A stretch of DNA of 64,000 bases, from positions 37,376-101,375 of the forward strand of contig CALLQB010000007.1 in the NCBI GenBank assembly GCA_938015295.1, written 5' to 3'. The notes beneath the pieces are model-generated. The model was not told where the DNA came from. It saw only the letters and a program-made list of their open reading frames with translations, and made no database searches. How positions within the stretch are numbered: the first letter of the stretch is position 1; each line of letters opens with the position of its first letter. The stretch is from an uncultured Acidimicrobiales bacterium (GTDB lineage: Bacteria; Actinomycetota; Acidimicrobiia; Acidimicrobiales; SHLQ01). Of this stretch, positions 25,128-34,205 are shown one piece after another. A program made the translations under genes and the position numbers.

Positions 25128-25921
25128 ACGCTTCGAACGCGCCAGACCTTACGATTGCCAACGTCGGTTACACCGTGGGCAAAACCAGCCTTCTCACCGA
25201 CATCAGCTTGACCATCGACGGCGGTTCGTGGCTATCGATCATCGGCCCCAACGGCGCAGGCAAAACCACGCTGCTCCGGTGCCTGGCCGGACTCACCAAA
25301 CACACCGGCACAATCTCGATTGGCGAAACAGCCAACCACTCGTTGTCGCCCAGCGACCGGGCCAAGCTTGTGGCGCTCGTGCCGCAAACTCCTGTGGTGC
25401 CGCCGGGTGTTGTCGTTTGCGACTACGTCCTGCTGGGCCGGACCCCGCATCAAGGGTTGCGGTATTCGGCGTCAGTTCGCGACAGTGAAGCTGTCGACGA
25501 GACACTCGACCGCCTCGATCTTCATTGTCTGCGCTCGCGTAGAGTCGACACGCTTTCTGGTGGCGAACGTCAACGGGTAGTGATCGCCCGGGCACTCGTG
25601 CAAGAGGCTCCGGTACTCGTCCTTGACGAACCGACCACGGGCCTCGATATTGGCCATCAGTTCGATGTGCTCGAACTCATTAGCGAGCTTCGTGCTGAGC
25701 GACGCCTCACCGTGCTCAGCACGTTGCATGATTTGCCGCTGGCCGGCCAATTCTCCGACCGTATCGCTCTGCTGGCAGCCGGACAGCTCGTCGCAACCGG
25801 CTCCCCGGCCGAGGTACTCACGACCGAACATCTCGCCGAACACTACGGTGTCGACGCCGACATCACCCACGACCAAGATGGCCGCCTGCACCTTGCGGTT
25901 AAACGAAAGCAACGATCATGA
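25124..25921 (+). CDS. btuD: Corrinoid ABC transporter ATP-binding protein
   Basis: 265 residues. Walker A GPNGAGKTTLLRCLAG, Q-loop VPQTP, signature LSGGERQRVVIARAL, Walker B VLVLDEPTTGLDIG and the H-loop in TLHDLPLAGQFSDRI are all intact. It drives uptake through BtuC. The ATGA overlaps at both ends show tight translational coupling with btuC and cobO. Confidence 0.93.
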   Translation: MNASNAPDLTIANVGYTVGKTSLLTDISLTIDGGSWLSIIGPNGAGKTTLLRCLAGLTKHTGTISIGETANHSLSPSDRAKLVALVPQTPVVPPGVVVCDYVLLGRTPHQGLRYSASVRDSEAVDETLDRLDLHCLRSRRVDTLSGGERQRVVIARALVQEAPVLVLDEPTTGLDIGHQFDVLELISELRAERRLTVLSTLHDLPLAGQFSDRIALLAAGQLVATGSPAEVLTTEHLAEHYGVDADITHDQDGRLHLAVKRKQRS

Positions 25922-26502
25922 GCATGACCTCGGACGACCACAACGAGCCACGCACCGAAGACCCTCGCCCCACAGAGTTACGCAGCGCACCCTCGCTTGT
26001 GCTGGTCAACACCGGCGACGGCAAGGGGAAATCGAGCGCCGCGTTCGGCGTGCTACTGCGAGCGGTTGCCCGTGAGTGGCCAGTAGCCGTTGTGCAGTTC
26101 TTGAAATCGGGCAACTGGCACACCGGCGAAGAGAAGGTGGCCAAACAACTTGGCGTCGACTGGTGGACAATCGGCGAAGGTTTCAGCTGGGATAGCGACG
26201 ACCTCACCGAAGACGAGGCGGTCGCCCAAGCGGCGTGGGCAAAGTCGAAAGAGCTCCTCGCGGACGGCTCGTACAAGCTGATCGTCCTCGACGAGATTTC
26301 TTATCCAATGAACTGGGGCTGGATCGACACTGACGATGTGGTTGCATGCGTCTCCAGCCGCAACGCCAACACCAACGTGGTTCTCACCGGACGAGACATG
26401 CCCCAGCCTCTCATCGATGCCGCCGATACCGCCACCGAAATGGTCAACATCAAACACGCGTACGACCAAGGCATCCGCGCCAAACGCGGTATCGATTTCT
26501 AG
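25918..26502 (+). CDS. cobO: Corrinoid adenosyltransferase (CobO/BtuR family)
   Basis: 194 residues. The family P-loop variant VNTGDGKGKSSAAFGVLLRA, then VAVVQFLKSGNWHTGEEKVA and LIVLDEISYPMNWGWID are typical of CobA/CobO. The enzyme moves the adenosyl group of ATP to cob(I)alamin or cob(I)inamide, making the coenzyme form. The first 25 residues are an extra charged tail. It overlaps btuD by ATGA, so incoming corrinoid can be adenosylated at once. Confidence 0.93.
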   Translation: MSMTSDDHNEPRTEDPRPTELRSAPSLVLVNTGDGKGKSSAAFGVLLRAVAREWPVAVVQFLKSGNWHTGEEKVAKQLGVDWWTIGEGFSWDSDDLTEDEAVAQAAWAKSKELLADGSYKLIVLDEISYPMNWGWIDTDDVVACVSSRNANTNVVLTGRDMPQPLIDAADTATEMVNIKHAYDQGIRAKRGIDF

Positions 26503-26510
26503 GACACCCG

Positions 26511-27188
26511 GTGACCTCAGCGCACATGTTGACCCCGGCGAATGTCTCAAGTCACGGCACCGCCGACCACAGGCGGGCTCTCCTAGTCTGGCGATTTTCG
26601 GCGCCGATGCATTGTTTGTCGTCCGCTCCGGTCGGCGGCGGACAAAGAGCAGTCGAGTGGGCGATAAACGCGACAGTGGTGAGCGACTTTGCTGAGACCG
26701 ACCTTGATGCCTTTGTGCAAGGCATTTCAGCAAGTGAAGAACTTTCGGGAGCAGGGGTCGGGTTCCTCACGGCCGCCGATGTCGCTCAGTTCGCCACAGC
26801 GGTCAACGAAGGGGTTCTGGTCGAAGCCTCAGTAGGCGTCACCCGGCCCACCTGGGCCGCCGACGGGAACGACACCTACGACACCTGGCGCCCCGGCACC
26901 CCATCCCCTCGGCGCCCTGGCACCATTAACATCGTGGCCCAACTGCCTGTACCGCTCTCCCCTGCCGCCGCCGTCAACGCGATCATCACCATCACCGAAG
27001 CCAAGTCTCAAGCACTTTTCGAAGCCGAAGTCCCCGGCACCGGAACCGCCAGCGACGCGGTCGCCGTACTCTGGCCCAACACCGACGAAACTCCCGAAGC
27101 TTTCGGCGGCCCACGATCCACCTGGGGAGCACGTCTTGCCCGCGCAACGCACCAAGCTGTCGCCCAGGGTCTAGCGTCGCACCCGTGA
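26511..27188 (+). CDS. cbiZ: Adenosylcobinamide amidohydrolase CbiZ
   Basis: 225 residues from the GTG at 26511, eight bases after cobO. LSSAPVGGGQRAVEWAINAT near the start, and RPGTINIVAQLPVPLSPAA with VNAIITITEAKSQALFEAEV and GTGTASDAVAVLWPN at the end are the CbiZ signatures. CbiZ removes the aminopropanol side chain (or lower-ligand loop) of salvaged corrinoids, giving adenosylcobyric acid that can be rebuilt by CbiB. Its presence means the cell can remodel foreign corrinoids. The stop overlaps cobU as GTGA. Confidence 0.88.
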   Translation: MTSAHMLTPANVSSHGTADHRRALLVWRFSAPMHCLSSAPVGGGQRAVEWAINATVVSDFAETDLDAFVQGISASEELSGAGVGFLTAADVAQFATAVNEGVLVEASVGVTRPTWAADGNDTYDTWRPGTPSPRRPGTINIVAQLPVPLSPAAAVNAIITITEAKSQALFEAEVPGTGTASDAVAVLWPNTDETPEAFGGPRSTWGARLARATHQAVAQGLASHP

Positions 27189-27691
27189 TCACCTTGGTTC
27201 TCGGGGGAACCCGATCGGGCAAGTCTGCGGTAGCCGAACGTTACGCGGCCACGCTCGGCGACGACATCACCTACATCGCGACCGCCGAGACACCCGATGC
27301 CGACACCGATTTCGCGAGCCGCATCGCGACCCACCGCCTTCGTCGGCCGTCTTCCTGGGCCACCGTCGAATGCGGCACCGACCTCGCCGCGGCGCTGCTC
27401 AGCAATCCTGGTCCGGTCCTTGTCGACTCGATAGGCACATGGGTGGCCGGACACCGAGACTTTGCTGTCGCAATCGAACCGCTGATCGAGGCCCTTACCG
27501 AACGCTTGCAACCCACGATTTTCGTGAGCGAAGAGGTCGGACTCGGCGTGCACGCAACAACCGAACTTGGCCGAGCTTTCGCTGATCGCCTTGGCGAGGT
27601 CAACCAAGCCATCGCCCAAGTCGCCGACCGCGTTGTCCTCGTCGTAGCAGGTCGAGTTCTCGACCTCCCAGCAATCACCGAGATCAGTTGA
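27185..27691 (+). CDS. cobU: Adenosylcobinamide kinase / adenosylcobinamide-phosphate guanylyltransferase
   Basis: 168 residues from a GTG. P-loop LVLGGTRSGKSAVAERYA, then YIATAETPDADTDFASRIAT with the guanylyl-accepting His50 in THRLRRPSSW, and VLVDSIGTWVAG. CobU phosphorylates adenosylcobinamide and attaches GMP, preparing it for CobS. The overlaps with cbiZ (GTGA) and cobS (TGATG) show one translational unit. Confidence 0.92.
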   Translation: MITLVLGGTRSGKSAVAERYAATLGDDITYIATAETPDADTDFASRIATHRLRRPSSWATVECGTDLAAALLSNPGPVLVDSIGTWVAGHRDFAVAIEPLIEALTERLQPTIFVSEEVGLGVHATTELGRAFADRLGEVNQAIAQVADRVVLVVAGRVLDLPAITEIS

Positions 27692-28386
27692 TGCTCGCCG
27701 CGCTGAGCTTCCTCACCATCTTTGGAAAACCACGGCTGCCCGATGAACGAACCATGGCTTGGTTTCCACTCGTCGGCGCCGGCATCGGCGGCCTTCTTGC
27801 GTTGGTCTCGTGGGCGATCAGCTTCGGCATCGACTCCCGGCTGCTGTCGGCGGGCATCATCATCTTGGCCGACCTCACCATTACCGGCATGTTGCACTTC
27901 GACGGCCTTGCCGACTCGATCGACGGCCTACTCCCCCACCTCAACCGCTCGCGACGTCTCGAGGTCATGCGTAGCCCCGACGTCGGGGCCTTTGCCCTTT
28001 CACTGGTACCGGTGATCATTGGACTGCGGTGGTTCGCCATCATCAGCAACGCGGATGAGTGGTTGATGTTCGTCGGCCTTTGGATGCTCAGTCGAACCCT
28101 CATGGCGACCGCCCCCGCCTGGCTTCCCTACGCACACGAGCAAGGTTTGGCATCACCGTTCATCGGTGGCGCTCGCAAATGGTTCATCGTCTGGTTCATT
28201 CCCGCAGCGCTCGCGTTGGCTTCGGTCGATGTGCAACGAGGTCCCCTGGCAACCGGCCTGGCAGTGCTTGCCGGCACCGCCGTACTCGCACTGGCGTACA
28301 AACGTGTCGGCGGGTTCACCGGCGATGTGTTGGGTGCGGCCGCAGTGGTTGCCGAGACCGTCGGCCTCATCGTTTTGGCCCGGTAA
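27691..28386 (+). CDS. cobS: Adenosylcobinamide-GDP ribazoletransferase (cobalamin synthase)
   Basis: 231 residues, several membrane spans. The family motif LHFDGLADSIDGLLPHLNRS (Asp-rich, Mg2+ binding), preceded by LAALSFLTIFGKPRLPDE and followed by VMRSPDVGAFALSLVPVI, is intact. It joins adenosylcobinamide-GDP to alpha-ribazole, the last assembly step. ATG at 27691 overlaps the cobU stop. No cobT or phosphatase gene lies in the window, so alpha-ribazole must come from elsewhere. Confidence 0.92.
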   Translation: MLAALSFLTIFGKPRLPDERTMAWFPLVGAGIGGLLALVSWAISFGIDSRLLSAGIIILADLTITGMLHFDGLADSIDGLLPHLNRSRRLEVMRSPDVGAFALSLVPVIIGLRWFAIISNADEWLMFVGLWMLSRTLMATAPAWLPYAHEQGLASPFIGGARKWFIVWFIPAALALASVDVQRGPLATGLAVLAGTAVLALAYKRVGGFTGDVLGAAAVVAETVGLIVLAR

Positions 28387-28395
28387 CAGCACTCG

Positions 28396-29325
28396 ATGGG
28401 TACGCTCACCCGCCGCGCCGGAGCCGTCGCCGCCGGACTCCTCGTCGACCGGTTGTTCGGCGAACCCCCAACGAAGATCCATCCGGTTGCGGCCTTTGGC
28501 AACGCGATGACGGCTCTCGAACAGCGTCTCTGGAGCGACGATCGCGTACACGGCGCCGCGTACGCGACCATCGGGATCTCTTGTGGGGTCGCCGTCGGGA
28601 AACTCCTACCTTCCACCACTCTGGCCACCGCGTTGGTGGTCGCTGGCCGCCAACTTCGGTCGATTGCCTCAGAGGTCGGCGAACTGGCCGAGCTTGAAGA
28701 TCTCCGACCTGCTCGGCACGAGATCAGGTCGTTAGTCGGGCGCGATCCGAGCGAACTCGACAGCTCGGGCATCGCCGCCGCAGCTATCGAATCGGTGGCG
28801 GAAAACACCGTCGACTCCACGTTCAGCGCCGCATTCTGGGCGGTTGTCGCGGGAGCGCCCGGAGCGTACGGCTTCCGTGCCATCAATACCATGGACGCCA
28901 TGGTCGGACACCGCAGCGACCGGTTCGAAAACTTCGGTTGGGCGGCAGCCAAAGTCGATGATGCTGCCAACTGGCTGCCCGCCCGGCTCTTCGCCAGCGC
29001 CGTGCTGCTGCGATCGACCGGAAACCAACAATCGATCAGACGGGCGCTTCGAGACGACGCTCCCAAACATCCGTCACCCAATGCTGGCATCGCCGAGGCT
29101 GCCATGGCCGGAGCCATCAATCGGCAACTCGGCGGTCCGCTGCAGTACGGCGATCGGTTCGAAAACCGCCCCACTTTGGGCGACGGGCCCCGACCGCAAC
29201 CGGGCGATGTGCAGCGATCGGTCGACCTCGTCGACGAGATCGAAAAAGGCCTCGTTGGTTTGCTTGTACTTGTGTGGCTATTTGGCGAACAGCGGTCCTA
29301 CCGGTTGCGACGGCGGTTGTTCTGA
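28396..29325 (+). CDS. cbiB: Adenosylcobinamide-phosphate synthase (CbiB/CobD type)
   Basis: 309 residues, membrane protein. DRLFGEPPTKIHPVAAFGN is the family start, followed by AIESVAENTVDSTFSAAFWA, YGFRAINTMDAMVGHRSDRF and DDAANWLPARLFA. It attaches aminopropanol (phosphate) to adenosylcobyric acid, the step needed after CbiZ cleavage. Starts nine bases after cobS and ends 28 bp inside the convergent rsgA gene, the last gene of the operon. Confidence 0.93.
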   Translation: MGTLTRRAGAVAAGLLVDRLFGEPPTKIHPVAAFGNAMTALEQRLWSDDRVHGAAYATIGISCGVAVGKLLPSTTLATALVVAGRQLRSIASEVGELAELEDLRPARHEIRSLVGRDPSELDSSGIAAAAIESVAENTVDSTFSAAFWAVVAGAPGAYGFRAINTMDAMVGHRSDRFENFGWAAAKVDDAANWLPARLFASAVLLRSTGNQQSIRRALRDDAPKHPSPNAGIAEAAMAGAINRQLGGPLQYGDRFENRPTLGDGPRPQPGDVQRSVDLVDEIEKGLVGLLVLVWLFGEQRSYRLRRRLF

Positions 29326-30359
29326 CGTTTCTCTTCTTTGCGCTCGCGCTGCTTTTGTTTTTCGGCCTGCTCGACGAGTTCTGCCGCCATGATGGCAAAC
29401 CGGTCGAGGCGCCGAACGTCGACCTCGCCCGACTCGACCGCTTCGCGCACCGCACAACCGGGCTCGACGCCGTGCGAGCAGTCGTTGAACCGACAGTTGT
29501 CGCCGAGCTCGAGGATGTCGCCGAACACGCGGCCCAGTGCATCCTCGGCGTCCCACAAGCCGACGGCACGGATTCCTGGGGTGTCGACCAGCAACGCTCC
29601 CGAGTCGAGCAACAACAAGTCGCGTGTGATCGTGGTGTGGCGGCCCTTGGCATCGCTCGACCGGACCTCGCCTGTCTCCTGCACTTCGTCGTTCAAGAGG
29701 GCGTTTACCAGCGTCGACTTTCCTGACCCCGATTCGCCAAGCAGTGCAGTGGTTGTTCCCGGCTGCAGCCAAGTGTCGAGCGCCGAAAGTCCTTCGCGCG
29801 ACACCGCGCTGGTCAAACACACCGGCACGTCGGGTGCGACGGCCCCGATCACCTCCTGCAGCTCAACGGCCCCCGAGCCGTCGGTTTCGTCAAGGTCGGC
29901 CTTGGTGAGCACCACGACGGGAGTGGCGCCGCTGTCCCAAGCAAGCACAAGAAAGCGCTCGAGCCGCCCCGCACGAAGCGGCCGGTCGAGGCCGTGCACC
30001 AAAAAGGCATGGTCGATATTCGCGGCAAGGACCTGCTCGATGACCTGTTCTGAGGGGTCGCGACGAGCCAACGTCGACGTGCGTGCAACGATCGCGGCAA
30101 TCACCGAACCTGTATCGGTTTCACCCACCACCACCCAGTCGCCGGTTACCGGTGCGAGGTCGTCCTGCGATCGAAGCGAATCGGACGCAACACGCTCTCG
30201 GCCTTCGGTGGTGACCACGTCGCATTCACCCCGCTCGACCCGGACAATGCGGCCGGTTCGTAACGGCGGGTTTGCTACCTCGAGTGCTGCGGGGTGTGCT
30301 GCCTCGGCGGCTTCCCGCCACTCATCGGTCAGGCCAAAGTGTTCTGCGAATTCGCTCAT
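29298..30359 (-). CDS. rsgA: Ribosome small-subunit-dependent GTPase A
   Basis: 353 residues. An OB-fold N-terminus, then a circularly permuted GTPase: G4 (VLTKADLDE) comes before G1 (LLGESGSGKSTLVNALL) and G3 (LLVDTPGIRAVGLWD), followed by a zinc-knuckle (CRFNDCSHGVEPGCAV). The C-terminal tail is basic (KQRERKEEKRQNNRRRNR). RsgA helps mature the 30S subunit. Its end overlaps cbiB by 28 bp, and it is divergent from the molybdopterin enzyme. Confidence 0.95.
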   Translation of the reverse strand: MSEFAEHFGLTDEWREAAEAAHPAALEVANPPLRTGRIVRVERGECDVVTTEGRERVASDSLRSQDDLAPVTGDWVVVGETDTGSVIAAIVARTSTLARRDPSEQVIEQVLAANIDHAFLVHGLDRPLRAGRLERFLVLAWDSGATPVVVLTKADLDETDGSGAVELQEVIGAVAPDVPVCLTSAVSREGLSALDTWLQPGTTTALLGESGSGKSTLVNALLNDEVQETGEVRSSDAKGRHTTITRDLLLLDSGALLVDTPGIRAVGLWDAEDALGRVFGDILELGDNCRFNDCSHGVEPGCAVREAVESGEVDVRRLDRFAIMAAELVEQAEKQKQRERKEEKRQNNRRRNR

Positions 30360-30448
30360 GGGTACTGCTCATCATTGCATCCTTCCGCAGGCGGCGCCGG
30401 ACCAAAATAATCGGGAACCTCACAGCAATTCGGTACGTTAAACACGGT

Positions 30449-32062
30449 ATGGACACGGCCAGCAGTGCGAAAAGGGCGATCGAGCCCGACAAGATCGGAA
30501 CTTCGACACCTCCGCGCCTGTACGCGGCACTGGCAGGCACCCTCGGCGCTGCTGTCGCGCTAGCCATCGGCGAATTCATCGACGGGGCGAGCACGGCAAT
30601 CCCTTCGCTCGTTACCTCTGCCGGTGACTGGGTCATCGACAGTGCGCCCGGTGCCGTCGAGCGCCAAGCGATCGAGACTCTCGGTACCAACGACAAACCC
30701 GCGCTTGTTATCGGCACCATCATCATCAGCCTGCTCATCGGCGCGGCCGCCGGTCGGGGTGGCCGACGCGACCACCGCATCCCGGCGCTTGTGTTCGCCG
30801 TATTTGGCCTCTTCGGCTGGTGGTTTCTGGCCCGCAATCCCCTCACCACATCGGGCGCGTCGTGGCTGGTTGCGCTCGTGGCTGCCGCCGGAGGCTTCGC
30901 CACCTACCGACTGCTCTATGCAGTTGCGCAATTTAATGAGGACCGGGTCACCGAAGCCCGGGTCACCGACACACCGATCAATCCGGCGGCCACCCGCCGT
31001 TCGTTCTTTGGTTGGGGCGGCGGCGCCTTGGCCACGGCAGCTGCGCTCGCCGGCATTGGCCGAAGCCTGCGCGGCAGGGCGCGTGTCGACCAGGCCCGCG
31101 AAGAGATCGTCATCGACACCAGCACCGACGTCGTCACGGTCAGCAGTGGCATCGACAATCTCGATGACATTGAAGGCATTTCGAGTTACATAACCGACTC
31201 GACTGGCAACAACTTCTACCGCATCGACTCGGCGCTCTCCATCCCCCAGGTCGATCCCGACACGTGGACCCTACGCATCACCGGACTCGTCGATAACCCG
31301 GTCGAATTTACCCTCGCCGACATCCAGGCCATGGACCTCGAAGATCATGTCGTCACCATCTCGTGTGTCAGTAACGACATCGGCGCTGGGCTTGTCGGCA
31401 ACGCGCTGTGGACCGGTGTGCCCCTCACCAAACTTCTCGAAATAGCGGGTGTACAGAACGAGGCCACGCAGCTCGTCGGCCGCTCGGTCGACGGATGGAC
31501 AGCCGGATTTCCACCCGAGATCCTTGGCGATGGCCGAACTGCGCTGCTGGCCATCGGCATGAACGGCGAGCCGCTGCCGGTTCGTCACGGCTTCCCGGCT
31601 CGCCTCGTAGTCGCTGGCATTTACGGCTACGTGTCGGCAACAAAATGGATAAGCGAGATCAACCTCACCCGCTGGGAGGACTTCGACGGCTACTGGATTC
31701 CGCGTGGCTGGTCAAAGAAAGGCCCCATCAAAACATCGTCTCGAATCGACGTGCCCCGCCGCGGCACCGAACTCGTTGCCGGGCCTCAGGCCATCGCTGG
31801 CGTCGCCTGGGCTCCCACCCGCGGCATCGCGAAGGTCGAAGTTCGCATCGATGAAGGCGACTGGCAAGAGGCCCGCCTCGGCGAAGTTGTCAGCGACGAA
31901 ACCTGGGCGCAATGGATGCTCGAATGGGATGCCACGCCTGGCGATCACGTGCTGCAGGTGCGAGCCACCGACGGCAACGGCGAACTCCAGGCACTAGGCC
32001 CGAAGTCGGTTGCCCCCGATGGTGCCGAAGGCTGGCATGCGGTACCGGTGCGGGTCGCCTAG
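30449..32062 (+). CDS. Membrane-bound sulfite-oxidase-like molybdopterin oxidoreductase
   Basis: 537 residues from the ATG at 30449. Four hydrophobic spans (about 24-44, 84-103, 111-128, 138-160) are followed by a twin-arginine-like segment (NPAATRRSFFGWGGG, Arg183-Arg184, then a fifth hydrophobic stretch to about 203). The catalytic domain has VVTISCVSNDIGAGLVGNAL, with Cys306 as the expected molybdenum ligand, then WTGVPLTKLLEIAG and an Ig-like dimerisation domain at the end (PQAIAGVAWAPTRGIAKVEV). Family members oxidise sulfite or reduce S-/N-oxides. No cytochrome partner is adjacent. The internal Tat-like signal implies that the catalytic domain lies outside the cell. Confidence 0.85.
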   Translation: MDTASSAKRAIEPDKIGTSTPPRLYAALAGTLGAAVALAIGEFIDGASTAIPSLVTSAGDWVIDSAPGAVERQAIETLGTNDKPALVIGTIIISLLIGAAAGRGGRRDHRIPALVFAVFGLFGWWFLARNPLTTSGASWLVALVAAAGGFATYRLLYAVAQFNEDRVTEARVTDTPINPAATRRSFFGWGGGALATAAALAGIGRSLRGRARVDQAREEIVIDTSTDVVTVSSGIDNLDDIEGISSYITDSTGNNFYRIDSALSIPQVDPDTWTLRITGLVDNPVEFTLADIQAMDLEDHVVTISCVSNDIGAGLVGNALWTGVPLTKLLEIAGVQNEATQLVGRSVDGWTAGFPPEILGDGRTALLAIGMNGEPLPVRHGFPARLVVAGIYGYVSATKWISEINLTRWEDFDGYWIPRGWSKKGPIKTSSRIDVPRRGTELVAGPQAIAGVAWAPTRGIAKVEVRIDEGDWQEARLGEVVSDETWAQWMLEWDATPGDHVLQVRATDGNGELQALGPKSVAPDGAEGWHAVPVRVA

Positions 32063-32074
32063 GCCAACGGCCTG

Positions 32075-32845
32075 TTAGCGGGGCTTGGCGCCGCCGCCTA
32101 CACGAAGGATCTCGCCGGTGACCCAACTGGCCGCATCGGACGCCAGGTACAAACACGCTGCGCCAATATCTTGCGGCCTTCCCAAGCGTCCCAACGGAAT
32201 GTTCCACTTGGCGAGCACTTCGTCGAGCTCTGATTCATCGTGGCCGATCGCCTTGAGCATCACCTCGGTCGGGATAGCCCCGGGAGCGACGGCGTTCACC
32301 CGGATGTCGGGCGCCAACTCTGCCGACAGCGTCCAGGTGATCGAGTTGGTTCCGGCCTTTGATGCGCCGTAATGCACGCTGCCCGGGACCGGACCTGAAC
32401 CGGCGCCTGAGGTGATGTTGATGATCGACCCGGTGGTCATATGCCGTGCTGCGGTGAGGCACCCCACATAGACCGCGGTGAGGTTAAGGGCAAGCGTGCG
32501 GTCCCATTCGTCGCGGGGAAGTTCTTTGGCAGGCACCTTCAACGGCGAGCCGCCAGCGTTGTTCACCCAATCGGTAAGGCTGCCAAACTCCTCGACGGCA
32601 GCTTTCGCCAACGCTTCGACAGCGTCATCGTCAGTGACATCGGTGGTGACTGCGAGGGCCTTGCCGCCCGATGCTCGTATCGATGCTGCCACCGCTTCGA
32701 TCTCGTCGGTTCGTCGCGCGGCCACAACCACAGCTGCTCCGGCCTCAGAAAACGCCTTGGCGATGCCTTCGCCAATCCCCCGACCCCCGCCGGTAATGAC
32801 GGCAACGTGCCCGGTCATGTCGAAAAGTTGTGGTGTGGTCGGCAT
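32075..32845 (-). CDS. Short-chain dehydrogenase/reductase
   Basis: 256 residues from the ATG at 32845. Cofactor loop TGGGRGIGEGIAKAF, NNAGG at the fourth strand, catalytic Ser (NITSGAGSGPVPGS) and Tyr-x3-Lys (YGASKAG), and APGAIPTEV are those of classical SDRs. The ARR after the second strand (VVVAARRTDEIEAV) favours NADP(H). Substrate unknown. It is convergent with the molybdopterin gene and divergent from the CoA transferase, with about 120 bp between the latter two starts. Confidence 0.88.
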   Translation of the reverse strand: MPTTPQLFDMTGHVAVITGGGRGIGEGIAKAFSEAGAAVVVAARRTDEIEAVAASIRASGGKALAVTTDVTDDDAVEALAKAAVEEFGSLTDWVNNAGGSPLKVPAKELPRDEWDRTLALNLTAVYVGCLTAARHMTTGSIINITSGAGSGPVPGSVHYGASKAGTNSITWTLSAELAPDIRVNAVAPGAIPTEVMLKAIGHDESELDEVLAKWNIPLGRLGRPQDIGAACLYLASDAASWVTGEILRVGGGAKPR

Positions 32846-32968
32846 CGCTGATGTGCTCCTGAGAAATCGAATGTTGTGCTCGTGGGAGGCTTGTCCTGAC
32901 ACCTCGCGTCGCACCCTAGCTAGTATCGAGATCGTTGGCGATTGCTACCAATCACTGGGGGAAACACT

Positions 32969-34156
32969 GTGGGCGCACTTGACCGGTACCGGGTACTCGA
33001 TGTTGGGCTGTTGGTGCAAGGGCCCCAAGCCGCGCAGACCATGGCCGACATGGGAGCCGACGTCATCAAAGTCGAGTTGCCGGGAATGGGCGAACAAGCC
33101 AGATGGATACCGCTGTCGCTCGACGACCTTCGCGCGCCGTACTTTCACGCGTGCAACCGGGGAAAGAAGAGCATCACGCTCGACCTTCGACTTCCCGCCG
33201 GCGCCGAAGCGTTCCTGAAGCTGGTCGAAACGTCCGACGTAGTCATCAGCAACTTCAAGCCCGGCACGCTCGAAGAGTGGGGGCTCGGCTACGAAGATGC
33301 TGCGGCACGCAATCCTCGCATCGTCTACGGCATGGGCAGCCTCTTCGGACCGGAGGGGCCGTCGGCCACGAGGGAAGGCGCCGACCTCGCGGCACAGGCC
33401 GCGGGCGGTCTCATCAGCACGACGGGTGTCGATGGACAGCCTCCTACCCCGGTCGGAGCGACGGTGGCTGACCACATCGCCAGCCAGAACCTCACCGCGG
33501 GAGTGCTCGCCGCGCTGTTGGCGAGAGAGAAGAGCGGCAAAGGACAAAAGGTTGAGGTATCGCTGTACGGCAGTCAGCTGTACGCCCAGGCATCTGAATA
33601 CACCGCCTTCTTTCTCACCGACGAAATTCCCGGACGGGCAAACTACGGCCACCCGCTGCTGCACGCCGCCTATGGCATTCTGGAATCGAGCGACGGCTAT
33701 GTGGCCATCGTCGGTGTTCCGCCGGCGCAACGCGACGCCTTTTACACCGCCGTCGAGTTGCCCGAGCTCGCCGACGACGAAAGGTTTCAGCCGTTGCTCT
33801 ACACGGCGCAGAGCAAGAAAGAGCTGTTCGAATTGTTGGCGCCGGTATTCAAGCGACGCACTACCGCCGAGTGGTGCGAGCGTCTCGATGCAGCCGGTTG
33901 CCGGTTCGCCCCGGTCAACGACTACCGAGCGGCCGCCGCCGATCCGCACGCCTGGGTCAACGGCTATCTGCAAATGGTCGACCACCCCGAATACGGCGAG
34001 ATGCGCACGATGGGATCGCCGATCGCGATGTCGGGCACACCGGTCAACGCCGGCAAGATCGCGCCCGAGTTGGGACAAAATACCGAAGAGCTGCTGCTCG
34101 AGATCGGCTACGACTGGGAGGCGATTGGCGACATGCGCGAAAACGGCGTGCTCTGA
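32969..34156 (+). CDS. Family III CoA transferase (CaiB/BaiF type)
   Basis: About 395 residues from the GTG at 32969, preceded by GGGGGAA at a good distance; a frame opening at 32942 has no such site. RVLDVGLLVQGPQAAQTMAD, ADVIKVELPGMGEQAR, FHACNRGKKSITLDLR, DVVISNFKPGTLEEWGL and GLFGPEG-like GSLFGPEGPS are family marks. Asp139 in REGADLAAQAAGG is the expected catalytic aspartate. It moves CoA between acyl groups, the substrates not being readable. The dehydrogenase gene follows after 49 bp and may be co-transcribed. Confidence 0.88.
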   Translation: MGALDRYRVLDVGLLVQGPQAAQTMADMGADVIKVELPGMGEQARWIPLSLDDLRAPYFHACNRGKKSITLDLRLPAGAEAFLKLVETSDVVISNFKPGTLEEWGLGYEDAAARNPRIVYGMGSLFGPEGPSATREGADLAAQAAGGLISTTGVDGQPPTPVGATVADHIASQNLTAGVLAALLAREKSGKGQKVEVSLYGSQLYAQASEYTAFFLTDEIPGRANYGHPLLHAAYGILESSDGYVAIVGVPPAQRDAFYTAVELPELADDERFQPLLYTAQSKKELFELLAPVFKRRTTAEWCERLDAAGCRFAPVNDYRAAAADPHAWVNGYLQMVDHPEYGEMRTMGSPIAMSGTPVNAGKIAPELGQNTEELLLEIGYDWEAIGDMRENGVL

Positions 34157-34205
34157 AAGTTCGAACGTCGAAAGGAATCGCTTGCAGTAGCTGGTAGACC
34201 GAAGA

